Positions 48,793-58,839 of a stretch of DNA of 64,000 bases are shown piece after piece (position 1 is the stretch's first letter; every line of letters begins with the position of its first letter). The stretch is taken from contig NZ_MDUX01000007.1 of assembly GCF_014736495.1 (NCBI RefSeq), positions 1 through 64,000 of the forward strand, written 5' to 3'. The position numbers and the translations under genes were made by a program. Source of the DNA: Candidatus Dactylopiibacterium carminicum (GTDB lineage: Bacteria > Pseudomonadota > Gammaproteobacteria > Burkholderiales > Rhodocyclaceae). The notes beneath the pieces are model-generated. The model saw nothing but the letters and a program-made list of their open reading frames with translations, made no database searches and was not told where the DNA came from.

Positions 48793-50190
48793 TCAACGGG
48801 TTTCCACGGCCGCGCCGACCAGCTCGGCCATGGGCCGCGCGCTGCGCTTGGCATGGGTGGCGCGGAAGTAGGCATAACCGGCAGCCAGGATGCCCACGAA
48901 GACCCCGGCCAGCAGCGGGTTGAACCACACCACGGTGACCAGGCAGACCACCGCGCCCGTCAATGCAATGGCTGGAAACACGGGGAAGAAGGGGGCCCTG
49001 TAACTGCGTGGCAGGTCCGGCTGGCTGCGGCGCAGCTTGAACAGCGAGGCCATGCTCAGGATGTACATCAGCAGCGCACCGAACACCGACATCGTCACGA
49101 TGTTGGCCGTCAGCGTCTGGCCGCCGAAGGACAGCACCTCATCCGAGAAGATCGCCGCGATGCCGACCACGCCACCGGCCAGGATGGCGCGGTGCGGCGT
49201 CTTGAACTTCGGATGCACGGCGCCGAGCCAGCCCGGCAGGTAGCCCGCACGCGCCTGGGCGAAGATCTGGCGCGAGTAACCCAGGATGATGCCGTGGAAG
49301 GAGGCGACCAGGCCGAACAGCCCCAGCCACACCAGCATGTGCAGCCAGCCACTGGATTCGCCCACGATCATCTTCATGGCCTGCGGCAACGGATCGTTGA
49401 TGTTGGCAAGCTTGGTCCAGTCACCCGCGCCACCGGCGAACAGCATCACGCCGAGCGCCAGCACCACCAGCGTGAGGATGCCGCAGGTGTAGGCGATCGG
49501 GATGGAGCGCTTCGGGTCACGCGCCTCTTCCGCAGCCATGGCCACGCCTTCGATGGCGAGGAAGAACCAGATCGCGAACGGGATCGCCGCGAAGATGCCG
49601 GACAGTGACGCCAGCGAGAAGCTATCCGCTCCGGCCCAGCCGCCCTTGGCGAAATTGGCGAAGGAGAAACCGGGAGCGACCACGCCCATGAACACCAGCA
49701 GCTCGAAGATCGCCAGCAGGGTCACGCAGAGCTCGAAAGTGGCCGCGATCGTCACCCCCAGAATGTTCAGCCCCATGAACACGCCATAGGCCGCCACGGC
49801 GGCGAGCTTGGGGTCCAGCGCGGGAAACTGCACGTTCAGATACGCGCCGATGGCCAGCGAGATGGCTGGCGGCGCGAACACGAATTCGATCAGCGTGGCC
49901 ATGCCGGCCAGATAGCCGCCCGTGGGGCCGAAGGCGTGGTAGCTGTAGGCGAACGGACCGCCGGCATGGGGAATGCTGGTGGTCAGCTCGGTGAAGCTGA
50001 AGATGAAGGTGCCGTACATCAACGCCACCGCCACGGTGGTGACAAGAAAACCCAGGGTGCCTGCGGAAGCCCAGCCGAAACTCCAGCCGAAATACTCCCC
50101 CGAGATCACGAGGCCGACGGCGATGCCCCACAGCTGCTAGGTTCCCAGCGTGGCGGCAAGCTTGCCACCGGACGATTCAGACATGCCCAT
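48793..50190 (-). pseudogene. eat: Ethanolamine permease, with an amber codon near the N-terminus
   Basis: APC-family transporter for ethanolamine. From 50190 the frame reads MGMSESSGGKLAATLGT, then TAG at 50137-50139, then QLWGIAVGLVISGEYFGWS, the conserved first membrane segment. Homologues carry GTWQLWG here, so TGG to TAG is likely. Without the stop the protein has 465 residues and about twelve membrane segments. GGAG lies eight bases before the ATG. Re-initiation at an internal start would lose the first half-helix that lines the substrate path. It is the first gene of the eat-eutB-eutC operon. Confidence 0.87.
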
Positions 50191-50770
50191 GATCGATGCT
50201 CCAGAATGAGATGGTGGCATCGTCGCGTGAAGCGCCCGCCACGATCTATCGGCTTTCGGCACGCCGATATCAGGAATCGGCACGAATGGCACCACCGCCA
50301 CATGAAGGCTGTCCGTTGCCCGCGCGGCATGCCCCTCATCTCCCCGGCAATACCGTCATTCGGGCGCATGCCGGGATAACGCGGATTTGAAAGAGGCGGG
50401 CTCAAGTAAACGGAATACCCCTCTCCCCCGCCCTCTCCCACGATGAGAGAGAAAACCCCACGCCACGCGCAGCGACGCGCCTCTCCCCTTGCGGGAGAGA
50501 GACTGGGGGAGAAGGGTCCAGTCGAGCTGGAAACCTCGCCACAACATCCACGCGACCAATCAGGGACAAGGCTGGCACAAGACCCGCGCGCCGCCACTGT
50601 GCATGCCGACGCCAGACGCACCGATGCAGGGCCGATCGGTGGGCGACGGAAGAAGCAGGCACGGAACGAAAGTGCCGGCGCCGCGCGCATCAGCGCCATC
50701 ACATCCCTTCGCCGCACAGGGAATGATGCTTGCTTGGAGTCAAGCATCGACATCCAGCCCATGATGCGCA
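50191..50770. promoter_or_regulatory. Divergent region between the ethanolamine operon and its AraC regulator
   Basis: No gene in 580 bases. About 50419-50516 holds paired pyrimidine and purine arms (ccctctcccccgccctctccc ... gggagagagactgggggagaagg), a common intergenic palindromic repeat in GC-rich proteobacteria. The remainder must hold promoters for both directions; no exact boxes can be fixed. Confidence 0.45.
50419..50516. repeat. CTCTCCC/GGGAGAG intergenic palindromic repeat
   Basis: Two clusters of CTCTCCC on one side and GGGAGAG/GGGGGAGAAGG on the other form a long imperfect inverted repeat, with an inner hairpin cctctcccc-tt-gcgggagag. Confidence 0.55.
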
Positions 50771-51736
50771 ATGAACGCCACGCCCTCCCCTGCGGCCTTC
50801 TCGCCCGGCATGCTGCGGCGGCGGACGCGCGCATCCGATGCGGATGAACACGCGCACAACCTCTCGCAGTGGGATCAGCGCTACGACCAGCTTTCCGCCG
50901 GCAGTTTCGAGGGCTGTGTGACCGAGCTCTGGCTGCCCTGCACGCAGGTATTCGTCGAGCGCGCCAACCGGCGCCTGCGCCAGACCTGTGCGGCGTGGAA
51001 GGACTCCGTATGGTTCGGCATCCCGGCCGCCGAGGAAGGCAGCATGATGCTGGGCCACAAGCGGATCCCCGAGGCCGCCGTGTGCATCCGTGACGGCGGC
51101 GCCGAGTTCGATCTGATCACCGCGCCGGATTTCGATCTGTACGGCGTGGTGGTGGATCGCGCCACCTTCGCCAGCTACCTCGAAACGCACCACCGCACAG
51201 CGCTCGATCAGGCGATCCAGCAACGCGACGTGATCGTACTGCCGCCTCTACAGAAGGCCGGCCTGTGTGCCGCCCTGGCCACCATTCTCGATGACGCCCG
51301 CGATCTGAGCCAGGACAGCCCGGCCGGCCTGCAGGAACGCATCTTCGCGCAGCTCGCGCGCCTATTGCAGCAGGGGCAAGGCAGCCAGCCCGCACGGCGC
51401 AGCCAGCTCACGCATCAGCAGGTGGTCAGCCGCCTGCACGCCCAGGTACTGCAGGATCCCGCCTGCGTACCCACCATCCCCGAACTGTGCGAGCGCCTGC
51501 ATCTGAGCCGGCGGGCCCTGCAGAACTGCGTGGAAGAAATCACCGGACTGTCGCCGCTGGCCTACATGCGCAACATCCGGCTCAACGCCGTGCGCCGCGA
51601 GCTGCGCCGGGGCGACCCCTGCACGCCGATTTCCAGCATCGCCTATGCCTGGGGCTTCGGCCACCTCAGCCAGTTCGCGCAGGATTATCGACAGCAGTTC
51701 GGCGAGCTGCCATCCGCCACGCGCCGGAGCGCCTGA
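50771..51736 (+). CDS. AraC-family regulator, EutR-like
   Basis: Transcription activator of 321 residues with a cupin-like N-terminal part and a C-terminal double helix-turn-helix. The latter is IPELCERLHLSRRALQNCVEEITGLSPLAYMRNIRLNAVRREL, then ISSIAYAWGFGHLSQFAQDYRQQFGELPS, the standard AraC ending. The central LWLPCTQVFVERANRRL stretch resembles EutR-type regulators. Divergence from eat-eutBC makes ethanolamine control likely. Start uncertain by up to about 13 codons because no ribosome site stands out. Confidence 0.85.
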   Translation: MNATPSPAAFSPGMLRRRTRASDADEHAHNLSQWDQRYDQLSAGSFEGCVTELWLPCTQVFVERANRRLRQTCAAWKDSVWFGIPAAEEGSMMLGHKRIPEAAVCIRDGGAEFDLITAPDFDLYGVVVDRATFASYLETHHRTALDQAIQQRDVIVLPPLQKAGLCAALATILDDARDLSQDSPAGLQERIFAQLARLLQQGQGSQPARRSQLTHQQVVSRLHAQVLQDPACVPTIPELCERLHLSRRALQNCVEEITGLSPLAYMRNIRLNAVRRELRRGDPCTPISSIAYAWGFGHLSQFAQDYRQQFGELPSATRRSA

Positions 51737-51747
51737 TCAAAAGCTGC

Positions 51748-53613
51748 TCAGAGGCGGAAACCGCCGATCAGCTCGCGCAGGCGCCGCGACATATCGCCCA
51801 GCATGCCCAGCGTTTCGCGCACGGTCTGCAGATCCTGATCGTTTTCCTGCATGCGTGTGGTCACCTGCTCGGCCGCCTGCGCCATCTGCGTGGTGGCCAG
51901 CTGCTGTTCGCCAGTGGATGCAGCGATATCCTCCAGGCGCTGCAGCGCCTCGCCCATCCGCGTCTGGATCTCCTGCATCTGGCGCGCGGCTTCCTCGCTG
52001 GCGCGCGCCCCCTGGTTCACGCATTCGATGCTGTTTTCCATGCTGGCATAGGCGCTGCCGGTGTCTTGGGTCATGCCCTGGATCATCACACCGATCTCCA
52101 CCGTCGCACGCGCGGTGCGCTCGGCAAGCTTGCGCACCTCATCGGCCACCACGGCGAAGCCGCGCCCCTGTTCGCCAGCGCGTGCCGCCTCGATGGCCGC
52201 ATTCAGCGCCAGCAGATTGGTCTGGTCGGCGATCTCCTTGATCACGTTCACGATGCCGCTGATCTCGCCGGCGCGGTTGTTCAGCGTCTGCATCGTGCCG
52301 GCCAGTTGCTGCACGGAATCAGCTGAGCGGCCGAATTCGCGCGAGACTTCGGCAATCGCCACGGCACCGGTTTCCGACATGCGCCCGGTCTCCCGCATCA
52401 GCGCATTGGCTTCGTCCGCGTTCTCGGCGATATGAGCGATAGATACGGTGATCTGCTCGATGGGGGCGGCATTGGCCGCCGCCGTGTCGGAAAGCTGTGC
52501 GGAATGCTCGGCCAGCACGCGCACGCGTTCGCCCATGGATTCGACGCCGTCCGAAAGCTTGCCGGAATCGCCCCGCACCTCGAGCATCATGCTGCGCAGC
52601 CCGTCCAGAAAGCGGTTGAAGGCCGAGGAGGTCTGCGCGATTTCGTCATGCCCATGCACCGTAAGCTTGCGTGTCAGATCGCCACCGCCCCCCGAGATGT
52701 CCTGCATCAAGTCACGCAGCACGCCCAGACGGCCAAGCAATCGGGCAAACAGCAACGCCATCAGTGGCAAGGCGATGCCGAGCGCCAGCACGGTCACGCC
52801 CAGCGCCGTCCACAGCAGGCGATCCAGCGGAGCCAGCGCGCTCTGGCGATCGATCACCACCCCCAGCCGCAATTCGGTGCCCGGCACCTCGAACAAACCC
52901 GCATAGCTGCGCTTGCCACGCACCCGCGTATCGCCGAGCCCACCGACGAAGGCCCCGCCACCGGCCAGATCCGGGCTCAGCTCGGTGAGCGGCTTGCCCA
53001 GCAATGCACTGTCCGGATGCACGGGGATCTCGCCCTTGCCGGAGGCCAGGAAGGCATAGCCCTCAGCCGAGAACTTCACACCCAGCACCTGCTCGACGAT
53101 GTGCTTGAGCGTGACATCGGCGGCCACCACACCCTTCACCTCGCCCCCCTCGCGATGGGCCTGGGCAAAGGAGACCACCAGCGCCTTGCTGGAAGCATCG
53201 ATGTAGGGCGACGTCATGATCGGCCCCTGGCTGGCGGTAGCCGAGAGATACCAGGGGCGTTGCGTCGGATCGTAGCCTGCGGGCAGCGCCTGAGCATCGG
53301 TGAAAAGCGTGCGCTTGTCCGCATAGCCCACATACACCAGATCGAATCCCCCGGAGCGCTTGGCCTGCTGGAGCACATCGTCCGGCGACTCCAGCGCAGC
53401 CGCCTGCTGGGCCGCCTGCACCACGTTCAGGCTGGTCTTCACCCAGTCTCCCGTAGCCGCAGCGGTGACGCGCGCCACCTCATGGATCTCGCTGCCCAGG
53501 CGCTCGACCAGCGCGCTGCGCGTACTCAGATAGACCCCCAGTGAGACGGACAACAGAGAGATCAACATCAACAGCGCCGTGACGACGATCAGGCGCGTGC
53601 GTATGGATTGCAT
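51748..53613 (-). CDS. Methyl-accepting chemotaxis protein with periplasmic Cache domain
   Basis: Transmembrane chemoreceptor of 621 residues. TM1 is at about 8-30, followed by a periplasmic double-Cache domain (about 35-270; [18 protein letters not shown]-like [19 protein letters not shown] and [12 protein letters not shown]), which usually binds small carboxylates, amino acids or amines. TM2 near 285-305, a HAMP domain and the signalling hairpin with tip [41 protein letters not shown] complete the protein. The start at 53613 has CGAGG eight bases upstream; the longer open frame is non-conserved. Divergent from frdABCD. Confidence 0.92.
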   Translation of the reverse strand: MQSIRTRLIVVTALLMLISLLSVSLGVYLSTRSALVERLGSEIHEVARVTAAATGDWVKTSLNVVQAAQQAAALESPDDVLQQAKRSGGFDLVYVGYADKRTLFTDAQALPAGYDPTQRPWYLSATASQGPIMTSPYIDASSKALVVSFAQAHREGGEVKGVVAADVTLKHIVEQVLGVKFSAEGYAFLASGKGEIPVHPDSALLGKPLTELSPDLAGGGAFVGGLGDTRVRGKRSYAGLFEVPGTELRLGVVIDRQSALAPLDRLLWTALGVTVLALGIALPLMALLFARLLGRLGVLRDLMQDISGGGGDLTRKLTVHGHDEIAQTSSAFNRFLDGLRSMMLEVRGDSGKLSDGVESMGERVRVLAEHSAQLSDTAAANAAPIEQITVSIAHIAENADEANALMRETGRMSETGAVAIAEVSREFGRSADSVQQLAGTMQTLNNRAGEISGIVNVIKEIADQTNLLALNAAIEAARAGEQGRGFAVVADEVRKLAERTARATVEIGVMIQGMTQDTGSAYASMENSIECVNQGARASEEAARQMQEIQTRMGEALQRLEDIAASTGEQQLATTQMAQAAEQVTTRMQENDQDLQTVRETLGMLGDMSRRLRELIGGFRL

Positions 53614-54002
53614 GCAAAAAACCTCGAATGAAGGGCGGAATCCGCCCGGATGCTCCCCGCCGCACCCATTGCCGGATACGGGTTTATAGGGATTGTTTTC
53701 AGATAGTGGGTATACGGCTGGCCGAGCGCCACGCTGAAGCCCCGGCACACGACCAACGCACAAATTTCCTTCAGCTTCAGCAGCATCCAGGTAATGCCCA
53801 GAACGTATGGATGACGGGTACTCAGCCCGCGCGGGCAGGCCGGAAACCCTTTGCAGGCAAGGTCTTGATGTCAGGCAAGCCATGCTGACGGCAAAACCGG
53901 TAGGCTGCTTCGGTCTGCTGCGTCAGTCGGGCAAGAGGGTGTGCAATCGGGCACACCCTTTGTTCTTTTCGCCCGGCTCGAAAGTAGCGAGACGAACGGG
54001 AT
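53614..54002. promoter_or_regulatory. Divergent region between the chemoreceptor and frdABCD
   Basis: No gene in 389 bases. It must contain the promoters of both units. I looked for an FNR box (TTGAT-N4-ATCAA) and did not find a convincing one. Only a weak ribosome site (AACGGGAT) precedes frdA. Confidence 0.4.
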
Positions 54003-55754
54003 ATGAAAGTGAGGGTTTTCAAAGCGGATGTGGTCATCGTCGGCGCAGGTAGCGCCGGGCTGCGCGCAGCGATCGCGGCAGCCGAAACAGATGCCACGCA
54101 GACAGTGGCCTTGGTCTCCAAGGTCTATCCGATGCGCAGCCACACCTGCGCGGCAGAAGGCGGCGCCGCAGGAGTGGTCGACGCCAAGGACAGCCTGGAC
54201 GCGCATTTCTACGACACGGTGGCCGGGGGCGACTGGCTGTGCGAGCAGGACGTGGGCGAGCTCACGCGCATCGAGCACTGGGGCTGCCCCTGGAGCCGCC
54301 GCGATGATGGCCGTGTGAACGTGCGCCCCTTCGGTGGCATGAAGAACGAGCGCACCTGGTTCGCCGCCGACCGCACCGGCATGCACCTGCTGCACACCCT
54401 GTTCCAGACTTCGCTCAAGTACCCGGCGATCCGCCGTTTCGACGAATATTTCCTGATCGACCTGGTCGTGGTCGATGGGCACGCGCGCGGCGTGCTGGTG
54501 GTGGAGATCGCCAGCGGCGAATACACGCTGATCGAGGCTGGCGCAGTGATCCTGGCCACCGGCGGCGCGACGCGGGTGTTCCGCGAGAACACCAACGGCG
54601 GCATCGTCACCGGCGACGGCATGGCCGTGGCCTATCGCCACGGCGTGGCGCTGCGCGATATGGAATTCGTGCAATACCACCCGACCTGCATGCCTGGCAC
54701 GGGCCTGCTGTTCACCGAAGCCTGTCGCGGCGAAGGCGGCCTGCTCACGAACCGCGACGGCTACCGCTATCTGCAGGACTACGGCCTCGGCCCGGTGCAG
54801 GACGCACCGCGCAACAAGTTCATGGAACTCGGCCCGCGCGACCGCCTCTCTCAGGCCTTCTGGCACGAGATGCAGAAAGGCCGCACCCTCGATGGCCCCT
54901 ACGGCCCCGTCGTACACCTCGATCTGCGTCACCTCGGCGCCGCTCGGCTGGCCGAGCGCCTGCCGCAGATCTGCGAACTGGCGCGTGAGTTCATGGGCAT
55001 CGATCCGGTGACTGCACCGATTCCAGTACGCCCGGCCGTGCATTACACGATGGGCGGCATCAACGCCGACGCCGATGGCGCCACAACCCTGCCCGGCCTC
55101 TTCGCCATCGGCGAATGCTCCAGCGTGGGCATCCATGGCGCCAACCGCCTGGGGTCGAATTCGCTCTCCGAGCTGCTGGTGTTCGGCCGCCGTGCCGGCG
55201 AAGCGGCCACCCGACTTGCGCGTGAAGCCACGCCGGCCTCGGCCGAAGCCCTGCTCGCACAGGCGGAAGCCGCCGCGCACCCTTCACGGGCACTGCTGCG
55301 CGAGGATGACCGCGAACGCATCGCCGATCTGCGCCGCGCCATGGCGCAGACCATGGAAGACGGCTGCGGCATCTACCGCACGGAAGCCAGCATGCAGGCC
55401 ACCTGCGACACGCTCGCCGAATTGCGCGAGCGCTTCCGGCGGGTGACAGTCACGGATCGCTCCTCGGTGTGGAACAGCGAATGGTTCACCGCCATCGAGC
55501 TGGGCTACCAGCTGGAAGTGGCCGAGGCCATGGCGCATTCGGCGCTCAACCGGCGCGAATCCCGCGGTGCTCACCAGCGCCTCGATTTCGAGGCCCGAGA
55601 CGATGCGCAGTTCCTGCGCCATTCGCTGGCGTACCGCCAGGCCGACGGCGCACCGCAGATCCGCTACCAGGATGTGAACATCACCCGCCTGCCGCCTGCC
55701 GTACGCGCCTATGGCGCCGCCGGGCTGGCCGCGGAAGCAGGAGAGAAGGCATGA
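54003..55754 (+). CDS. frdA: Fumarate reductase flavoprotein subunit
   Basis: Catalytic subunit of membrane quinol:fumarate reductase. The 583-residue protein has the FAD-binding VVIVGAGSAGLRAAIAAAE, the covalent FAD histidine in MRSHTCAAEGGAAG (His47), HPTCMPGTGLLFTEACRGEGG, the active-site region KFMELGPRDRLSQAFW and VHYTMGGINAD, then GANRLGSNSLSELLVFGRRAGEAA. Together with the four-gene order frdABCD it matches the enteric type. Its stop overlaps the frdB start by four bases. Confidence 0.95.
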   Translation: MKVRVFKADVVIVGAGSAGLRAAIAAAETDATQTVALVSKVYPMRSHTCAAEGGAAGVVDAKDSLDAHFYDTVAGGDWLCEQDVGELTRIEHWGCPWSRRDDGRVNVRPFGGMKNERTWFAADRTGMHLLHTLFQTSLKYPAIRRFDEYFLIDLVVVDGHARGVLVVEIASGEYTLIEAGAVILATGGATRVFRENTNGGIVTGDGMAVAYRHGVALRDMEFVQYHPTCMPGTGLLFTEACRGEGGLLTNRDGYRYLQDYGLGPVQDAPRNKFMELGPRDRLSQAFWHEMQKGRTLDGPYGPVVHLDLRHLGAARLAERLPQICELAREFMGIDPVTAPIPVRPAVHYTMGGINADADGATTLPGLFAIGECSSVGIHGANRLGSNSLSELLVFGRRAGEAATRLAREATPASAEALLAQAEAAAHPSRALLREDDRERIADLRRAMAQTMEDGCGIYRTEASMQATCDTLAELRERFRRVTVTDRSSVWNSEWFTAIELGYQLEVAEAMAHSALNRRESRGAHQRLDFEARDDAQFLRHSLAYRQADGAPQIRYQDVNITRLPPAVRAYGAAGLAAEAGEKA

Positions 55755-56506
55755 AGCCGCAGACCAAGACAGTGGCAGTACTGCGCTACCGCCCGGAGCA
55801 GGACAAGGAGCCTTTCTGGCAGGACTACGAGGTGCCTTTCGCCGAGGACACCTCGGTACTCGCCGCGCTGAATTACATCAAGGACGAGCTGGACGGCACG
55901 CTGAGCTTCCGCTGGTCCTGCCGGCAGGCCATCTGCGGCAGCTGCGGCCTGATGATCGGTGGCAAGCCGCGCCTGGCCTGCAAGACATTCCTGCGCGACT
56001 TCGAGGGCAAGGTGACAGTGGAGGCCCTGGCGCACTTCCCCATCGAACGCGATCTGGTGGTGGTGATGGATGACTTCATCGCCAAGCTCGAACGCGTGAA
56101 GCCCTGGCTGATGCCCAGGGAGGAGCGTGCCCCGGAAGACGGCGAATACCGTCAGACGCCGCAGGAGATGTCGCTCTACGAGCAGTTCGCCGGCTGCATC
56201 AACTGCGGGCTGTGCTACGCGGCCTGCCCGCAGGTGGGGCTCAACCCAAACTTCCTCGGCCCGGGTGCGATTGCCCTGCTGCATCGTTACAACCTCGACA
56301 GCCGCGACGGCGGCAGCGAGGAGCGCATGAAGCTGATCAGCGCCGAGCTGGGCGTCTTCAACTGCACCGCGGTGGGCTACTGCTCGGCGGTGTGTCCGAA
56401 GATAGTCGATCCGGCCAATGCGGTGAACGTCAACAAGATGAACAGCGCGCGTGACTACTTCTTCCGCTTCCTGCCGCGCCCCGCGCCGAAGGGAGGCTGC
56501 CAATGA
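55751..56506 (+). CDS. frdB: Fumarate reductase iron-sulfur subunit
   Basis: Electron-transfer subunit of 251 residues. The plant-type [2Fe-2S] ligands lie in FRWSCRQAICGSCGLMIGGKPRLAC, and the [4Fe-4S]/[3Fe-4S] ligands in CINCGLCYAACP and CTAVGYCSAVCPK. All ligand cysteines are present. It overlaps frdA and frdC by four bases each, so the operon is tightly coupled. Confidence 0.95.
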   Translation: MKPQTKTVAVLRYRPEQDKEPFWQDYEVPFAEDTSVLAALNYIKDELDGTLSFRWSCRQAICGSCGLMIGGKPRLACKTFLRDFEGKVTVEALAHFPIERDLVVVMDDFIAKLERVKPWLMPREERAPEDGEYRQTPQEMSLYEQFAGCINCGLCYAACPQVGLNPNFLGPGAIALLHRYNLDSRDGGSEERMKLISAELGVFNCTAVGYCSAVCPKIVDPANAVNVNKMNSARDYFFRFLPRPAPKGGCQ

Positions 56507-56910
56507 GCGCACGCCGCCCCTACATCCGCCCGATGGCGCGCTGGTACCTGCGGGATCCGTTCTTCATCGAATACATGGCGCACGAAGGCACGGCCGTGTT
56601 CGTGTGGCTGTTCGCGCTCGAACTGCTCGCCGGCCTGGTCTGCCTGGCACTCGGCGAGGCCGCCTGGAACGGTTTTCTCGCCTGGCTGGACTGGCTTCCG
56701 GCGCAAATTGCCAACGGACTGGTCCTGCTGATGTTGCTCTACCACGGCATCACCTGGTTCCTGATCCTGCCGCGCACCATCCCGCCAGTACGCATCGGCC
56801 ACGCCCGCCTGCCAGGCTGGGTGCTGAGTGCCGCGGGCATGATGGCGATGATCGCCGCCAGCGCGGTGCTGGCCACCGGCGCCTGGCTGCTTGCACGAGG
56901 AGGTCTGTGA
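56503..56910 (+). CDS. frdC: Fumarate reductase membrane anchor FrdC
   Basis: Membrane anchor of 135 residues with three hydrophobic segments. The start RRPYIRPMARWYLRDPFFIEYMAHEGTAVFV matches the conserved quinone-site region of enteric FrdC. The TGA overlaps the frdD ATG by one base. Confidence 0.92.
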   Translation: MSARRPYIRPMARWYLRDPFFIEYMAHEGTAVFVWLFALELLAGLVCLALGEAAWNGFLAWLDWLPAQIANGLVLLMLLYHGITWFLILPRTIPPVRIGHARLPGWVLSAAGMMAMIAASAVLATGAWLLARGGL

Positions 56911-57275
56911 TGAATGATCCGCTCAAGCGCAGCCACGAACCGATCTTCTGGCTGTTGTTCGGTGCCGGCGGCATGCTTGCCGCAATGCTCGGCGCGATGC
57001 TGGTATTCCTGCTGGCATTCGGTGTGCCCAGCGGACTGCTGCCCGCGGAAGCGCTTTCGTACACAACGATGCGTGACTTCGCCGGCAACGTCTTCGGCAA
57101 GGGCTTCCTCTTCGCGGTGGTGGCGCTGTTCTTCTGGCATGCAGTGCACCGCATCTTCCACAGCCTGCACGACATCGGCATTCACGCCGGTCTGCCCGCC
57201 CGCGTCCTGGTGTACGGCACGGCCGCCATCGGAACCTTGATCGCGGCCGCGGCCCTGCTGGCAATCGGCTTCTGA
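56910..57275 (+). CDS. frdD: Fumarate reductase membrane anchor FrdD
   Basis: Second anchor of 121 residues with three hydrophobic segments. It has KRSHEPIFWLLFGAGGMLAAM and the histidine-rich FFWHAVHRIFHSLHDIGIH, both typical for FrdD. GGAGG lies six bases before the ATG. Last gene of the operon. Confidence 0.92.
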   Translation: MNDPLKRSHEPIFWLLFGAGGMLAAMLGAMLVFLLAFGVPSGLLPAEALSYTTMRDFAGNVFGKGFLFAVVALFFWHAVHRIFHSLHDIGIHAGLPARVLVYGTAAIGTLIAAAALLAIGF

Positions 57276-57580
57276 CCGGCCCGCGCACGCAGACCGGGCC
57301 CCGCGCAGCGGGGCCATGCCATTCAGGTGAGCTCACGCCGTCATTCCGGTGCAAGCCGGAATGACGGGCCTCTGCTTCTGGGCTGCCGCCCGCCCCCGTT
57401 CAAGCCTGGATAGCGTGCTCGAAAAAGGGGTGTGGCAAGGGGCCGTATCTGCACCGAAATCCCTTCGTACCGAAGTATCGAAGTGCGGCGGATTTCGCGA
57501 GCGGCCAGGAATCGCTCACCGGCAAAACAGAAAAAGCCCCACGGCATCGCTGCCGTGGGGCTTTTTCATTCCGGCTGGAT
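57276..57580. other. Intergenic region between frdD and terC
   Basis: No gene. It contains the palindrome cattccggtgcaagccggaatg (57341-57365), related to the repeat at 25135, and a strong terminator at 57531-57566. Confidence 0.55.
57531..57566 (-). terminator. Bidirectional terminator between frdD and terC
   Basis: aaaaagccccacggca-tcgc-tgccgtggggcttttt is a perfect long stem with T runs in both directions; it ends the leftward terC transcript and the rightward frd transcript. Confidence 0.92.
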
Positions 57581-58546
57581 TCAATGTCCCGCCAGGCGGC
57601 GCTTACGTGCCGAATACCACAGGCTGGCGAACACGGAGATCGCAAGAATCACGGCTACCACGGCCAGCGACACCAGCACCGGGATCTTGAACCAGTCGAC
57701 GATCAGCATCTTGGTGCCGATGAAGATCAGGATCGCAGCCAGACCATATTTCAGCAGCTCAAAGCGGTCACCCAGGTTGGCCAGCAGGAAGTACATCGCA
57801 CGCAGGCCCAGGATCGCGAAGAGGTTGGAAGTAAGCACGATGAAAGGGTCGGTGGTGATCGCAAAGATCGCCGGGATGCTGTCGACCGCGAAAATCACGT
57901 CCGAAATCTCTACCAGCACCAGTGCCAGGAACAGCGGCGTGATCATGCGCACACCGTCACGCACGATGAAGAAGCGCTCGCCTTCGAGCTTCTCGGTCAC
58001 CGGATAGTGGTTGCGGATCCAGCGCACGAACGGGTTCTTCGAAAGATCGCTGTCATGCTCGGCAAACCAGGCCATCTTGATCCCGGTAATGACCAGGAAG
58101 GCACCGAAGAGATACAGCAGCCAGTGGAATTCGGAGATCAGCCAGCTGCCAGCGAAGATCATCACCGTGCGCAGGATGATCGCGCCGACGATGCCGTACA
58201 GCAGCACGCGGCGCTGCAATTCCAGCGGCACCGCGAAGAAGCTGAAGATCATCATCCAGACGAAGACGTTGTCGACGGCCAGCGACTTCTCGACCAGATA
58301 CCCGGTCAGGAAGGCCAGCGCCTGCTCGTTGGCGATCTCGCGCCCCAGGCTGCCATCCAGATACCACCACAGGCCGGCGGAGAAGAGCAGCGCCACGCCA
58401 ACCCAGACGCAGGACCAGACACCTGCTTCCTTCAACGACACCTTGTGCTGCTTGCCCCCGCCAAAGACGAGAAGATCCAGCAACAGCATGCCGACCACGA
58501 TGGCAGCAAACACTGCCCACATCCACCAGGTTCCTATCGATTCCAC
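57581..58546 (-). CDS. TerC family membrane protein (Alx-type, manganese-linked)
   Basis: Integral membrane protein of 321 residues with about nine hydrophobic segments. TerC/Alx hallmarks are LLDLLVFGG, the acidic motif [16 protein letters not shown], and the second half [46 protein letters not shown]. Family members such as Alx export Mn2+, often to load exported enzymes. I prefer the GTG at 58546, six bases behind GGAG; a TTG five codons upstream is the alternative. A yybP-ykoY riboswitch and terminator in the leader indicate activation by manganese. Confidence 0.9.
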   Translation of the reverse strand: MESIGTWWMWAVFAAIVVGMLLLDLLVFGGGKQHKVSLKEAGVWSCVWVGVALLFSAGLWWYLDGSLGREIANEQALAFLTGYLVEKSLAVDNVFVWMMIFSFFAVPLELQRRVLLYGIVGAIILRTVMIFAGSWLISEFHWLLYLFGAFLVITGIKMAWFAEHDSDLSKNPFVRWIRNHYPVTEKLEGERFFIVRDGVRMITPLFLALVLVEISDVIFAVDSIPAIFAITTDPFIVLTSNLFAILGLRAMYFLLANLGDRFELLKYGLAAILIFIGTKMLIVDWFKIPVLVSLAVVAVILAISVFASLWYSARKRRLAGH

Positions 58547-58566
58547 AAAACGCTCCGTCAAAAGAC

Positions 58567-58598
58567 AAAAAAGGCCTGCTCCCTAAAGACACAGGCCT
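58567..58598 (-). terminator. Expression-platform terminator of the terC riboswitch
   Basis: On the minus strand AGGCCTG-N13-CAGGCCT is followed by six T residues, between the aptamer and the terC start. It should stop transcription when manganese is low. Confidence 0.75.
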
Positions 58599-58613
58599 GC
58601 GCTCGTTTTTAAT

Positions 58614-58736
58614 CGCGGACCTCGCCCTTTGGGCAAGGTCTCGCTTGCAACGGAATCGTTGCCCACAGCACCGGGGGACAGAAAATCTGACTACCGGGAT
58701 GACGATGCTGTGGCGGAAAAGCTACTCCCCTTGAAG
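58614..58736 (-). promoter_or_regulatory. yybP-ykoY manganese riboswitch
   Basis: On the minus strand the leader has the aptamer hallmarks in order: CTTCAAGGGGAGTAGC at the 5' side, then CATCGTCATC, a variable stem region, and GCAAGCGAGACCTTGCC with the closing pairs GGGCGAGGTC. These match the conserved loops (GGGGAGUAGC and GCAAGACCUU) that bind Mn2+. The gene behind it belongs to the TerC/Alx group typically controlled by this class. Confidence 0.88.
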
Positions 58737-58786
58737 TGCGTAACTCTAGGCCATGGCCGCGCAAAGTCAAGAGTGCCCGTCCAAAG

Positions 58787-58811
58787 AAAAACCCGCATTT
58801 CATGCGGGTTT
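58787..58811 (-). terminator. Terminator behind the YbaL-type antiporter
   Basis: On the minus strand AAACCCGCAT-ga-AATGCGGGTTTTT, 29 bases behind the stop codon. Confidence 0.8.
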
Positions 58812-58839
58812 CCGGGGGTTCCTGCGAGTAAGCACCTGC

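Noticed and set aside
50400-50520. The CTCTCCC-rich stretch as a CRISPR array.
   Set aside because: There are only two short irregular arms in inverted orientation, no regular spacers and no cas genes.
46453-51736. A microcompartment-type ethanolamine system.
   Set aside because: Only eutBC, a permease and an AraC regulator are present; no shell proteins, eutA, eutE or eutG are seen.
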